From RYN-122 sp963761655 (GTDB taxonomy: Bacteria; Actinomycetota; Actinomycetes; Mycobacteriales; SCTD01), in the NCBI GenBank assembly GCA_963761655.1, contig CAVXHI010000008.1, forward strand, positions 496,001-560,000: a stretch of DNA of 64,000 nucleotides. Direction: 5' to 3'. Every line of letters starts with the position of its first letter. The stretch's first letter is position 1. Made by a program: the position numbers and the translations under genes. Of this stretch, positions 7,414-15,242 are shown piece by piece. The notes beneath the pieces were generated by a model, which saw nothing but the letters and a program-made list of their open reading frames with translations, was not told the DNA's origin and made no database searches.

Positions 7414-9204
7414 ATGTTCGGAGCAGACGAGTGGGCCGTCCCGGGCGTGCCGTTCCGTCCGACCGCCGATGACCCGGCCGGGGTCGCTCAGCCGACCGGC
7501 GACCCTGCTCCTGCTGCGGACGAGGGCGTCGAACCCGACGTCGCGGCCCTGACTGCGGCGGTGGAGCGGGCCCTGCTGGTGGTGCCGTCGGTCCTGTCGC
7601 CCCGTGCGGCGGTGGTCCGGGCGGAGGCGCTGCTGGCGCTGCAGGAACGGGTCGGGGCGGCGGCCGTGTGTGCGGTCGCTGATGTGGAGGAGCGGGGCGT
7701 GTGGCGGGAGCGGCAGGCGGGGTCGACCCGGACGTGGCTGCGGACGCTGCCGTGCGGTGACACCGGTCAGCTCGCGCTGAGCCGGCTGCTGCGGGACCGG
7801 CCGGTGCTCGGCCAGGCGTTCGCCGACGGCCGCGTCTCGGCGAGGACGTTCGGGGCGGTGGCTCGTGAGCTCGCCCGCGTCCCGCTCCAGGTGCTGCCGG
7901 AGCAGCTCGAGGGCGTGCTCGTCGACGGTCTCGGCGAGCTGCTGCGGGTCTGGGCGGGCGCGGCGTGCCTGGACCCGACCCCGGAGCAGGAGGCCGTGTT
8001 CGACGAGCGCCGGGAGCAGCTCGCGACGGTCGTCCGGTCCGGGCTGCAGGACACCTGGTCCGACGCCGCCGGCAAGCTCGAACCGGCATTCACCCTGGCC
8101 GCGACGGTGCTGGCTCCGGCGGAGGTCGTCGCGGGTGTGCGGCTGCTGGTCGACGCCCTGCAGCCGCGAGGCGCAGACCGACGACACGGCCGAGCAGGCG
8201 TACCGCGACCGGGGGCTGTCGCTGCGCAAGCTCAAGACCGGCGGCTGGTCGTTGCGGGCGCACCTGACCGACGAGGTCGGACAGCACCTGCACGACGAAC
8301 TGACTACCCGCGACCCGGACAGCCCGGCCCACAAGGCCCGCCTGACCCGGCAGCACGCCGCACCCGACAGCGACGGCGTCACCGTCGAGGACGTCCTGCG
8401 GCCGAAGGGGTTCGACCAGGACCAGCCCGTCGACCCGCGCCCGTCGAGCACGTCGAGTACGGCCAGGAGGCCGGCGGCAGCGGCGACGGGGACGGCGAGC
8501 GCGGCAGCGAGGACCCGGTCCGTGGGATCGAGGCGGTTGCCGAGACCGACAGAGACGGGTCGACCGTCGAGACCGACCGTGACGGGATGGACGGCGAGGC
8601 CGGCCGCTTCGGCACCGCCGGCGCGGGCGTGGACCCCGACCCGTTCGGCGGTCACGTCGAGGGCGAGGTCCTGGGCAGCCGCGACCAGCGCGCCCACGAC
8701 GCGTTCGCCCAGCTCCTGGCCGACCTCACCACCTGCGCCCCCGGCGCCGGCACCCCCGCCCCCAGCCACCTCACCATCACCGCCAGCGTCGACGCCCTCG
8801 ACGGCAAGCCAGGAGCCCCACCCGGCCGCCTCCACACCAGCAGCGGCGACGTCCCCCTCACCCCCAGCCAGCTACGACGGCACGCGTGCAGCAGCCTGCT
8901 GTCCGCCGTCCTCACCGACGCGCGAGGCAGACCGGTCGCAGCCTCCGGCGACCACCGGCACGCCACCGCCCGGGAACGCCGCGCCCTGCACGCCGCCTGG
9001 GGCAGCACCTGCGCCGTCAACGGCTGCGCCCTCACCGGCACCGTGCCGCACCACGCCGAACCCTGGTGGAAGACCCACCAGACCACCGTCAGGGACCTCG
9101 TCCCGCTCTGCCAGCACCACCACCACGACCTCCACGACGGCAGCAAGACCCTGCGCCTGCGCGACAGCCGGTGCATCGACGAGTGGGGCTGGACCACCAG
9201 CTGA
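7414..9204 (+). CDS. DUF222/HNH endonuclease domain protein with two compensating frameshifts
   Basis: N-terminal DUF222 region (about residues 40-250) and C-terminal HNH nuclease region (TCAVNGCALTG, PHHAEPWW, LVPLCQHHHHDLH), a very common actinobacterial architecture. The single open frame is continuous, but between about 8163 and 8440 it encodes Arg/Pro-rich nonsense. The +1 frame there encodes the expected family core (DTAEQAYRDRGLSL, KLKTGGWSLRAHL, VGQHLHDEL, VTVEDVLRPKGF). One extra base near 8165 and one missing near 8435 would explain this. The linker after 8440 is Asp/Gly-rich and variable. ATG 7414 has a GGGGGAGGGGG Shine-Dalgarno. These proteins occur in many paralogues and their biological role is unclear. 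Confidence 0.8.
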   Translation: MFGADEWAVPGVPFRPTADDPAGVAQPTGDPAPAADEGVEPDVAALTAAVERALLVVPSVLSPRAAVVRAEALLALQERVGAAAVCAVADVEERGVWRERQAGSTRTWLRTLPCGDTGQLALSRLLRDRPVLGQAFADGRVSARTFGAVARELARVPLQVLPEQLEGVLVDGLGELLRVWAGAACLDPTPEQEAVFDERREQLATVVRSGLQDTWSDAAGKLEPAFTLAATVLAPAEVVAGVRLLVDALQPRGADRRHGRAGVPRPGAVAAQAQDRRLVVAGAPDRRGRTAPARRTDYPRPGQPGPQGPPDPAARRTRQRRRHRRGRPAAEGVRPGPARRPAPVEHVEYGQEAGGSGDGDGERGSEDPVRGIEAVAETDRDGSTVETDRDGMDGEAGRFGTAGAGVDPDPFGGHVEGEVLGSRDQRAHDAFAQLLADLTTCAPGAGTPAPSHLTITASVDALDGKPGAPPGRLHTSSGDVPLTPSQLRRHACSSLLSAVLTDARGRPVAASGDHRHATARERRALHAAWGSTCAVNGCALTGTVPHHAEPWWKTHQTTVRDLVPLCQHHHHDLHDGSKTLRLRDSRCIDEWGWTTS

Positions 9205-9214
9205 GCGAGGCTGG

Positions 9215-10582
9215 TCAGCCGACCGCGACGGCGACCCGCACCGGACGGAGAAGCAGCACGACCACGGCGCCGAGGACGGACACGCCGGCCGTCAGCAGGG
9301 CTGCGGTGTCCCAGCCGTCGACCAGCCCCGCGGCACCCGGCGTCCGGGTGGCGACGACGCTGACGACGGTGATCCCGAGGGCCGACCCGACGTAGCGGGC
9401 GGTGTTGTTCGCGCCGCTGCCCATGGCGGTGCGGTCGGGCGGGACGCTGGCCACGGCCTCCCGGCCCAGGGCCGCGTTGAGCACGCCGAAGGCGACGCCG
9501 GCGACGAGGCAGCCCGGCAGCAGACGGAGCACCGACGACGACGTCGTGAGACCGGTCTGCGCCAGCTGCCCTGCGGCGACGCCCAGCAGACCGCCGACGA
9601 GCAGGGCGCGACCGGTGACGTGCAGCGGCAGGCGGCGCACCAGCAGGGCCGCCACCACGCTGGTGCCGGCGAACAGCAGGACGACGAGGGAGGCCACGAG
9701 GAGGCTGCGGCCCAGGCCACGCTGCACGAGCGTCGGGGTGAACGCCGCGAGGGCGGTGGCACCGGCGCCGTTGGCGAACGCCCCGACTGTCGCGGCGAGG
9801 AACGGTCGGCGGCGGAGCAGGGCCGGGTCGAGCAGGGGAGAGGCGACCCGGGCCTGGGCGACGCCGAAGAGCCCGAGCAGCACCAGGCCCCCGCCGAGCA
9901 GCAGCACGACCTCGAGGGTCAGCCGGCCGCGACCGGCCTGCACCAGACCGCTCAGCAGCAGGGCCAGCCCGCTCCCGAGCAGCGCCGTCCCCAGCAGGTC
10001 CGGCCCGCGGTGCGTGCCCGACGTCGACTCCAGCAGCAGGGCGCGGCCCACCAGGGCGACGGCGGCGGTGAGCACTGCGAGGACGACGTACGCGTGCCGC
10101 CAGCTGTCGCCCTGGTCGACCGCGACGGTGAGCAGTCCGCCGGTGGCGATGCCCGCGCCGACGCTCGCGCCCCACACGCCGGTGGCGTGCGCCCGGGCGG
10201 GGCCGGGCGGGAAGGCGTGCCCGAGCAGGCCGAGGGAGCAGGCGAGCACCGCCCCGCCTCCGAGGCCGGCCAGGAGCCGGCCGGCGACGAAGGCCCCGGA
10301 GCCGGACGCGGCAGCGCAGACGGCCGCGCCGACGGCGACGACGAGCAGCCCGGTGGTGAAGACCCGGCGGCGCCCGACGTCGTCGGCGAGGGCCCCGCTG
10401 GGGAGCAGCGCGACGGCGAGACCGAGCGCCATGGAGGACAGCAGCCAGGGGACGGTGGTCGGGCGGGAGCCGAGGTCCGCGGCGGTCCGGCCGGCCGTGG
10501 CCAGCGGCGTCACGAAGCTGACGAGCACGAGGAGCGTGGCGGCCGGGGCGACGAGCAGGGTGCGTCGCTGGGAGGGGAGCAC
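9215..10582 (-). CDS. MFS drug/metabolite exporter
   Basis: A 455-aa major facilitator with about 12-14 hydrophobic segments. The cytoplasmic loop motif GALADDVGRRRVF matches MFS motif A, and GAGIATGGLL resembles the motif C of antiporters, so proton-driven export is likely. GTG 10582 is preceded by GAGGT. It is divergent from a HxlR regulator across 75 bp holding repeated GTCGGT/ACCGAC half-sites, so the regulator probably controls this exporter. Substrate is unknown. Confidence 0.85.
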   Translation of the reverse strand: MLPSQRRTLLVAPAATLLVLVSFVTPLATAGRTAADLGSRPTTVPWLLSSMALGLAVALLPSGALADDVGRRRVFTTGLLVVAVGAAVCAAASGSGAFVAGRLLAGLGGGAVLACSLGLLGHAFPPGPARAHATGVWGASVGAGIATGGLLTVAVDQGDSWRHAYVVLAVLTAAVALVGRALLLESTSGTHRGPDLLGTALLGSGLALLLSGLVQAGRGRLTLEVVLLLGGGLVLLGLFGVAQARVASPLLDPALLRRRPFLAATVGAFANGAGATALAAFTPTLVQRGLGRSLLVASLVVLLFAGTSVVAALLVRRLPLHVTGRALLVGGLLGVAAGQLAQTGLTTSSSVLRLLPGCLVAGVAFGVLNAALGREAVASVPPDRTAMGSGANNTARYVGSALGITVVSVVATRTPGAAGLVDGWDTAALLTAGVSVLGAVVVLLLRPVRVAVAVG

Positions 10583-10593
10583 GGGGACCTCGA

Positions 10594-10638
10594 GTCGGTA
10601 GGAAGATCAGACCGACGCACGGTAGCGGAGGGTCGGTC
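10594..10638. promoter_or_regulatory. candidate HxlR operator: three GTCGGT half-sites
   Basis: GTCGGT occurs at 10594-10599, its complement ACCGAC at 10611-10616, and GTCGGT again at 10632-10637; the outer pair extends to a 7-nt inverted repeat (GACCGAC/GTCGGTC). They sit between the divergent exporter and HxlR gene, where an autoregulatory operator is expected. Inference only. Confidence 0.4.
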
Positions 10639-10645
10639 CGGATGC

Positions 10646-10651
10646 CAGACT
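10646..10651 (+). promoter_or_regulatory. leaderless -10 (CAGACT) of the HxlR gene
   Basis: CAGACT is followed by a 6-nt spacer and the GTG start at 10658, the spacing seen at many other starts here. Confidence 0.5.
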
Positions 10652-10657
10652 GACGTC

Positions 10658-11146
10658 GTGACCCTGACCGCGGCCCCCCGCCTCGACGACCTCCCCGGAC
10701 GGCCCTGTCCCATCGCGGGTGCGCTCGAGGTGGTCGGCGACCGGTGGGCGCTGCTCGTGGTCCGCGAGGTCTGGTTCGGCGCGCACCGCTTCACCGACAT
10801 CGCCCGCGGCACCGGCGCCCCCCGCGACCGGCTGGCGGCCCGCCTCAACGACCTCGTCGCCGTCGGGGTGCTCGAGCGTCGGCAGTACAGCGACGCGCCG
10901 CCGCGGTCGGACTACCACCTCACCGAGAGCGGCCGCGACCTCGTCCCCGTGCTGCAGGCGCTCCTGCAGTGGGGCGACCGCTGGGTCGCCGAGGAGCGAC
11001 CGCCTCGGGTGCACGGCCCGGACGAGCACGCGCTCGACGCGGAGCTCGCCTGCCGCACCTGCGGCGAGCCCGTGGGCGACGCGCCGCCGCGTCGGCGTCA
11101 GGCGGGGACGAGCACCTCGGCCACGACCTCCGCGGTGCCGTCGTAG
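10658..11146 (+). CDS. HxlR-family transcriptional regulator
   Basis: A 162-aa winged-helix regulator. The family core is complete: CPIAGALEVVGDRWALLVVREV, then RFTDIARGTGAPRDRLAARL and a wing region YHLTESGRDL, over residues 15-105. The single Cys ahead of PIAGAL is the position used for redox sensing in some members. The C-terminal 50 residues are variable, with CRTCG as a possible extra metal or redox site. GTG 10658 appears leaderless. The 3' end overlaps the convergent RlpA-like gene by 49 bp. It likely regulates the adjacent exporter. Confidence 0.85.
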   Translation: MTLTAAPRLDDLPGRPCPIAGALEVVGDRWALLVVREVWFGAHRFTDIARGTGAPRDRLAARLNDLVAVGVLERRQYSDAPPRSDYHLTESGRDLVPVLQALLQWGDRWVAEERPPRVHGPDEHALDAELACRTCGEPVGDAPPRRRQAGTSTSATTSAVPS

Positions 11147-12150
11147 CCCAGGGCCCGGGAACCGGCGCGTGACATGTCGAGCACGCGGGTGCCGACGTAC
11201 GGGCCGCGGTCGGTGACCAGGCAGCTCACCGTGCGGCCGCCGCTGGACACGCGCAGCACGGTCATGAGCGGCAGCGTCTTGTGCGCGCAGGAGAGCCGCT
11301 CCGGGTCGTACGGCGCGCCGCTCGCCGTGGGGCTGCCGACGAAGCCGGGCCCGTACCAGGACGCCGTCCCGCGGACGACCTCACCGCTGGCGACGTAGCC
11401 GGCCGGGTAGCCGGACCCGGTCGCTTCCAGCAGGGCCAGGACCGGGGCCTCGCGCTCCTGGGCGCGGCGTCCGCGGGCGGTCTGGGCGGGGGTGAGGCTG
11501 CGGGTGACCGAGGCGCTGACGGCGTCCAGCTGCCCCGCGACCTCCTGCAGGCGCTCCTGCTCGGTGGCTGCGACCGCCGCGGCCACCGCGGCGTCCTCGG
11601 TGAGGGCGGCCTGCCGGGCGGCCTCCCGACGGGCGGTGGCCAGCAGGGCGCGGGCGCGGTCCTGCTCGGCCAGGACCGTGGCGGCGCGGGACCGGAGGTC
11701 GGCACGGAACGCCGCCGCCCGGGCCTGCAGCGCCCGGACCCGGGTGCTCTGCGCGCCGACGGCGTCCAGGAGCTCGCGCTGCGTCCGCACCGACGCCGAC
11801 AGCCCCTGCTGCACGGTGCGCGGCAGGGTCGGGCTGCTGACCCGGACGACGAGGTCGCCGAGCGGGTCGGGGGCGCCGTGGATGTAGGCCGACCGGACGC
11901 GGGCGTCGAGCAGGGCCTGGGCGTCGTCGGACTCCTGCGCGAGGTCCTGCAGGCGGCTGCGCAGACCGCCGTCGCGGGCCGCGGCCTGCTCCAGGGCGTC
12001 GGCCAGGGACTGGGCCCGGGCCGCCGAGGCGGTCAGGGAGGCGCGGAGCGACGCGAGGTCGGGTGCGGCGCCCTCGGCCTGCGCGGGCACACCGCCGAGG
12101 CCCAGCCCGAGGGCGAGGGCAGCGGTCAGCAGCAGGGCGCGCACGGTCAC
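11098..12150 (-). CDS. secreted coiled-coil protein with RlpA-like double-psi beta-barrel
   Basis: A 350-aa exported protein. A signal peptide covers about residues 1-25 (hydrophobic LLLTAALALGLGLGG, then AQA). Residues 30-235 are Ala/Arg/Gln-rich and should form long coiled coils like those of NlpC/RipA-type cell-wall proteins. The C-terminus is an RlpA-like DPBB domain (GTASWYGPGF, LPLMTVLRVSSGG, VTDRGPY, LDMSRAGSRALGY). RlpA proteins act on or bind peptidoglycan; the coiled coil suggests an envelope scaffold role (inference). GTG 12150 or 12144 may start it. It overlaps the convergent HxlR gene. Confidence 0.82.
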   Translation of the reverse strand: MTVRALLLTAALALGLGLGGVPAQAEGAAPDLASLRASLTASAARAQSLADALEQAAARDGGLRSRLQDLAQESDDAQALLDARVRSAYIHGAPDPLGDLVVRVSSPTLPRTVQQGLSASVRTQRELLDAVGAQSTRVRALQARAAAFRADLRSRAATVLAEQDRARALLATARREAARQAALTEDAAVAAAVAATEQERLQEVAGQLDAVSASVTRSLTPAQTARGRRAQEREAPVLALLEATGSGYPAGYVASGEVVRGTASWYGPGFVGSPTASGAPYDPERLSCAHKTLPLMTVLRVSSGGRTVSCLVTDRGPYVGTRVLDMSRAGSRALGYDGTAEVVAEVLVPA

Positions 12151-12212
12151 GTGATCGGCGCGGGGAGGCCCGGTCTGGAGCGGTACGGTCCGCGCGTGCA
12201 GGAGGAGGAGGG

Positions 12213-12410
12213 GTGACGCCCGAGGTCCTCGTGGCGGTGCTCGCGGTCGTCGTCCCTGCCGTCCTCGTCGGGACCGGGGCGTGGGCGGTGCGGCGCGGTC
12301 GGCGCCCGGGCGGGCTCGGTGGCCTGCTCGTCGCGGTCGGCCTCCTGCTCGCCGTGGGCGGTCTGCTGGCCGCCTTCGCGCTGGTCTTCGTCTACACGGC
12401 CCTGCACTGA
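12213..12410 (+). CDS. small two-helix membrane protein
   Basis: A 65-aa protein with two predicted membrane helices (VLVAVLAVVVPAVLVGTGAW, and LLVAVGLLLAVGGLLAAF) joined by a basic loop RRGRRPGG, which should face the cytoplasm. GTG 12213 follows a strong GGAGGAGGAG Shine-Dalgarno. I do not recognise a family. It is divergent from the RlpA-like gene and lies just ahead of the class II DAHP synthase. Confidence 0.6.
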   Translation: MTPEVLVAVLAVVVPAVLVGTGAWAVRRGRRPGGLGGLLVAVGLLLAVGGLLAAFALVFVYTALH

Positions 12411-12412
12411 CG

Positions 12413-12431
12413 CGTCCCACCATCTGGGACG
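12413..12431. repeat. inverted repeat before the class II DAHP synthase
   Basis: CGTCCCA, a 5-nt loop, then TGGGACG. A further GTCCCA lies at 12435-12440. The repeat sits 14 bp upstream of the DAHP synthase -10, across the -35 zone, and directly after the stop of the small membrane gene. It may be an operator or a short terminator hairpin. Confidence 0.4.
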
Positions 12432-12444
12432 GCCGTCCCACGAC

Positions 12445-12450
12445 TAGGCT
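12445..12450 (+). promoter_or_regulatory. leaderless -10 (TAGGCT) of the class II DAHP synthase
   Basis: TAGGCT, a 6-nt spacer and then GTG 12457, with no Shine-Dalgarno: a textbook leaderless start. Confidence 0.65.
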
Positions 12451-12456
12451 CGCCCC

Positions 12457-13812
12457 GTGACTGCCGTCGTCGAGTCCTGGCGTGACCTGCCCGCTGCCCA
12501 GCAGCCGGCGTGGCCCGACCCCGCTGCCCTCCGCGACGTCGCCACCGTGCTGGCCGAGGTGCCGCCGCTGGTGCAGCCGCAGGAGTGCGACACGCTCAAG
12601 GCCCGGCTCGCCGCGGTCGCCCGCGGGGAGGCGTTCCTGCTGCAGGGCGGCGACTGCGCCGAGACCTTCGCCGCGAACACCAGCGAGAAGATCCGCGGCA
12701 CGGTCCGGACGCTCCTGCAGATGGCCGTCGTCCTCACCTACGGCGCGTCCCTCCCGGTGGTCAAGGTCGGGCGCATGGCCGGGCAGTACGCCAAGCCGCG
12801 CAGCGCCGACCGCGAGGCCGACGGCCGCCCGAGCTACCGCGGCGACGCCGTCAACGACCTCCACGGCGACCGCACCCCCGACCCCTCGCGGCTGGTCCGC
12901 GCCTACGCCAACAGCGCCGCCACGCTGAACTTCATGCGGGCGATGGCGACGGACGGCTCGGCGGAGCTGACGGCCGTGCACGAGTGGAACCGCGACTTCG
13001 TGAAGGGCAGCCCCGCCGGCTCCCGCTACGAGGCCCTGGCCACCGACATCGACCGGGCGCTCGCCTTCATGCGTGCCTGCGGCCTCGACCTCGCCGGCAT
13101 GCCGGCCACCCACGGCGTCGAGCTGTACAGCAGCCACGAGGCCCTGCTGCTGGAGTACGAGAGCGCCCTCACCCGGCGCGACGAGGTGAGCGACCGCCCG
13201 TACGGGCTGTCCGGCCACCTGCTCTGGGTGGGGGAGCGGACCCGCGGCCTCGACGGCGCCCACGTCGACCTCCTGCGCCGGATCGCCAACCCGATCGGCC
13301 TCAAGCTCGGCCCGACCACCACCCCGGAGGCCGCCGTCGAGCTCGTCGAGCGGCTCGACCCCGAGCGCGAGCCGGGGCGCCTCACGGTCATCAGCCGCAT
13401 GGGCGCGCGCAAGGTCCGCGACGTGCTCCCCGGCATCGTGCAGGCCGTCGAGGCCGCGCGCGGACCGGGCAGCGTCGTCTGGACCTGCGACCCCATGCAC
13501 GGCAACACCACCGAGACCAGCAACGGCTACAAGACCCGGCACTTCGACGACGTCGTGTCGGAGGTCAAGGGCTTCTTCGAGGTCCACGCCGGGCTGGGCA
13601 CGCACCCGGGCGGCGTCCACGTGGAGCTCACCGGGGAGGACGTCACCGAGTGCCTCGGCGGCGCGCACGACCTCACCGACGCCGACCTCGCGGGCCGCTA
13701 CGAGACCGCCTGCGACCCCCGGCTCAACACCGGGCAGTCGCTCGAGCTGGCGTTCCTCGTCGCGGAGATGCTCCAGGAGCGGACGGCCGCGGCGACCCCC
13801 ACGCTGCCGTAG
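12457..13812 (+). CDS. aroG: 3-deoxy-7-phosphoheptulonate synthase, class II
   Basis: A 451-aa class II (plant/actinobacterial type) DAHP synthase, condensing PEP and erythrose-4-phosphate in the first shikimate step. Diagnostic segments are LQGGDCAETFAAN, VVKVGRMAGQYAKPRS, NFMRAMA, YSSHEALLLEYE, SRMGARKVRD, WTCDPMHGN and GGVHVELTGEDVTECLGG; metal-binding Cys, His and Glu are retained. The length matches the M. tuberculosis enzyme. It begins with a leaderless GTG. A second, unrelated class I DAHP synthase is encoded at 17673-18695, so control of shikimate entry is split between two enzymes. Confidence 0.96.
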   Translation: MTAVVESWRDLPAAQQPAWPDPAALRDVATVLAEVPPLVQPQECDTLKARLAAVARGEAFLLQGGDCAETFAANTSEKIRGTVRTLLQMAVVLTYGASLPVVKVGRMAGQYAKPRSADREADGRPSYRGDAVNDLHGDRTPDPSRLVRAYANSAATLNFMRAMATDGSAELTAVHEWNRDFVKGSPAGSRYEALATDIDRALAFMRACGLDLAGMPATHGVELYSSHEALLLEYESALTRRDEVSDRPYGLSGHLLWVGERTRGLDGAHVDLLRRIANPIGLKLGPTTTPEAAVELVERLDPEREPGRLTVISRMGARKVRDVLPGIVQAVEAARGPGSVVWTCDPMHGNTTETSNGYKTRHFDDVVSEVKGFFEVHAGLGTHPGGVHVELTGEDVTECLGGAHDLTDADLAGRYETACDPRLNTGQSLELAFLVAEMLQERTAAATPTLP

Positions 13813-13945
13813 GGGACGCTCAAGGCCGGACGCCGACCTGCCGACACGAGAGCCACCTGCCCTCCGCTGCCCTGCTGCAGCCCCCCGTCTCCGCTGCGTC
13901 CGCTCCTGCGGCCGCCCCGAGGATGCCCTCGACCTGGAGACGCCC

Positions 13946-15242
13946 GTGGCGCCCACCCCTCCTCCCGTCCCCCTCCGGCGCGGACGGCACCGCGCCCGCA
14001 CCGCCGGCCGGTCCGGCGCAGCGCTGGTCGCCCTCCTCGGCCTCGTCGCCCTGCTCACCGGTGGGCTGCAGCTCGGGCTGCCCGGCGCCGCGCGCGCTGC
14101 CGGTCCGGCGGCCAGCCAGTGCGACGGTGTCGAGGGCGGGGGCGGCCGCGCGCTGGAGTGCACCGTCGTCGTCGACAACACGCTCGACCTGTCCACCGGC
14201 GCCGCCAGCACGACCGTGGCCCTGACCGCCTGCAGCGGCGCCGCGGGCGCGGTCCCGCTCTGCACGACGACGACCTCGACCAGTCCCGGCAGCACGACGT
14301 CCGTCGACCAGTGCAACGGCGCGGCCAACGGCGGCGGCTCGACGGTCACCTGCACGGTCGAGGTGCGCACCGCCCTCACCGGCAGCGCCACGGTCGCCGC
14401 GCCCTCGGTCGACCAGTGCAACCGCTCGGGCGCCGGCGGGGGCACGGCGCCGACCGTGGCCTGCTCGCCGCCCGGTCTCGCCCCGGCCGCCGACGTCACC
14501 CAGTGCGACGACGCGGGCAACGGTGGCGGCGCGACGCTCCGGGTCACGTGCACGGTCGCCGCCTCCACCGTCAGCGACGCGCTCCCCGTGACGGTGTCGC
14601 AGTGCAACGGCAGCGGCAACGGCGGCGGGAGCACGGTGACCTGCCGGACCCGCCTGACGACGACCGTCACACCTGCGGCGGCCCCGGCCCCGACGACGCC
14701 GGCCCCGACGACGCCGGCCCACGCCGACCCCGACCCCCTCGACGACCCCGACGACCCCGACGACCCCGGTCCCGGCCGACCCGTCGGCGACCCCCACCGC
14801 CGGCACCACGGCGGCTCCGGTCGCTCCGTCGCCGGTCCTGCCGGGCCCGCCGAGCACCCCGCCCGCGGCCCCGTCCCCGTCCCCGGCCACGTCCGCGCCC
14901 TCCCCGGCGGCCGCCCCGACGGCGGCACCCACCGTGGCCGCACCCACGTCCGCGCCGGTCCCGGTGCGACCCGCCCCGACCGCGCTCGCCCCGACAGCGC
15001 TCGCGCCGACCGCGACCCGCCCGACCGCGACCGGACCCGCGGCTCCGACCGTGACGCCGTCGACGACGAGCAGCGCCGGCGCGGGCACGACGACCGGCGG
15101 CACGACCGGCGCGGGCGCCGTCCCGGAGCTGCCCCGCACCGGCGCGCCGGTCGCCGGCCTGCTGCGCACCGCGGCCGGTCTCCTGCTCGCGGGCGTGCTG
15201 CTCCTGCTGCTCGCCCGACCCGCCTACCCGGTCGAGGCGTAG
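13946..15242 (+). CDS. LPXTG-like surface protein with QCNGxGNGGG repeats (frame disrupted)
   Basis: Exported repeat protein in two frames. The first frame gives a signal peptide (ALVALLGLVALLTGGL) and five cysteine-bearing repeats of the type QCNGSGNGGGSTVTC spaced by beta-type segments (about residues 55-240). Near 14720 the frame must shift by one base: the original frame becomes Asp/Pro then Arg-rich, while the other frame yields a Pro/Thr/Ala linker and the C-terminal anchor LPRTGAPVAG with a helix GLLLAGVLLLLLA. The tail lacks a basic cluster, so sortase attachment is uncertain. The shift lies in short C/G-rich repeats, which suggests an indel error or slippage. The end overlaps the convergent sigma-like fusion by 19 bp. 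Confidence 0.65.
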
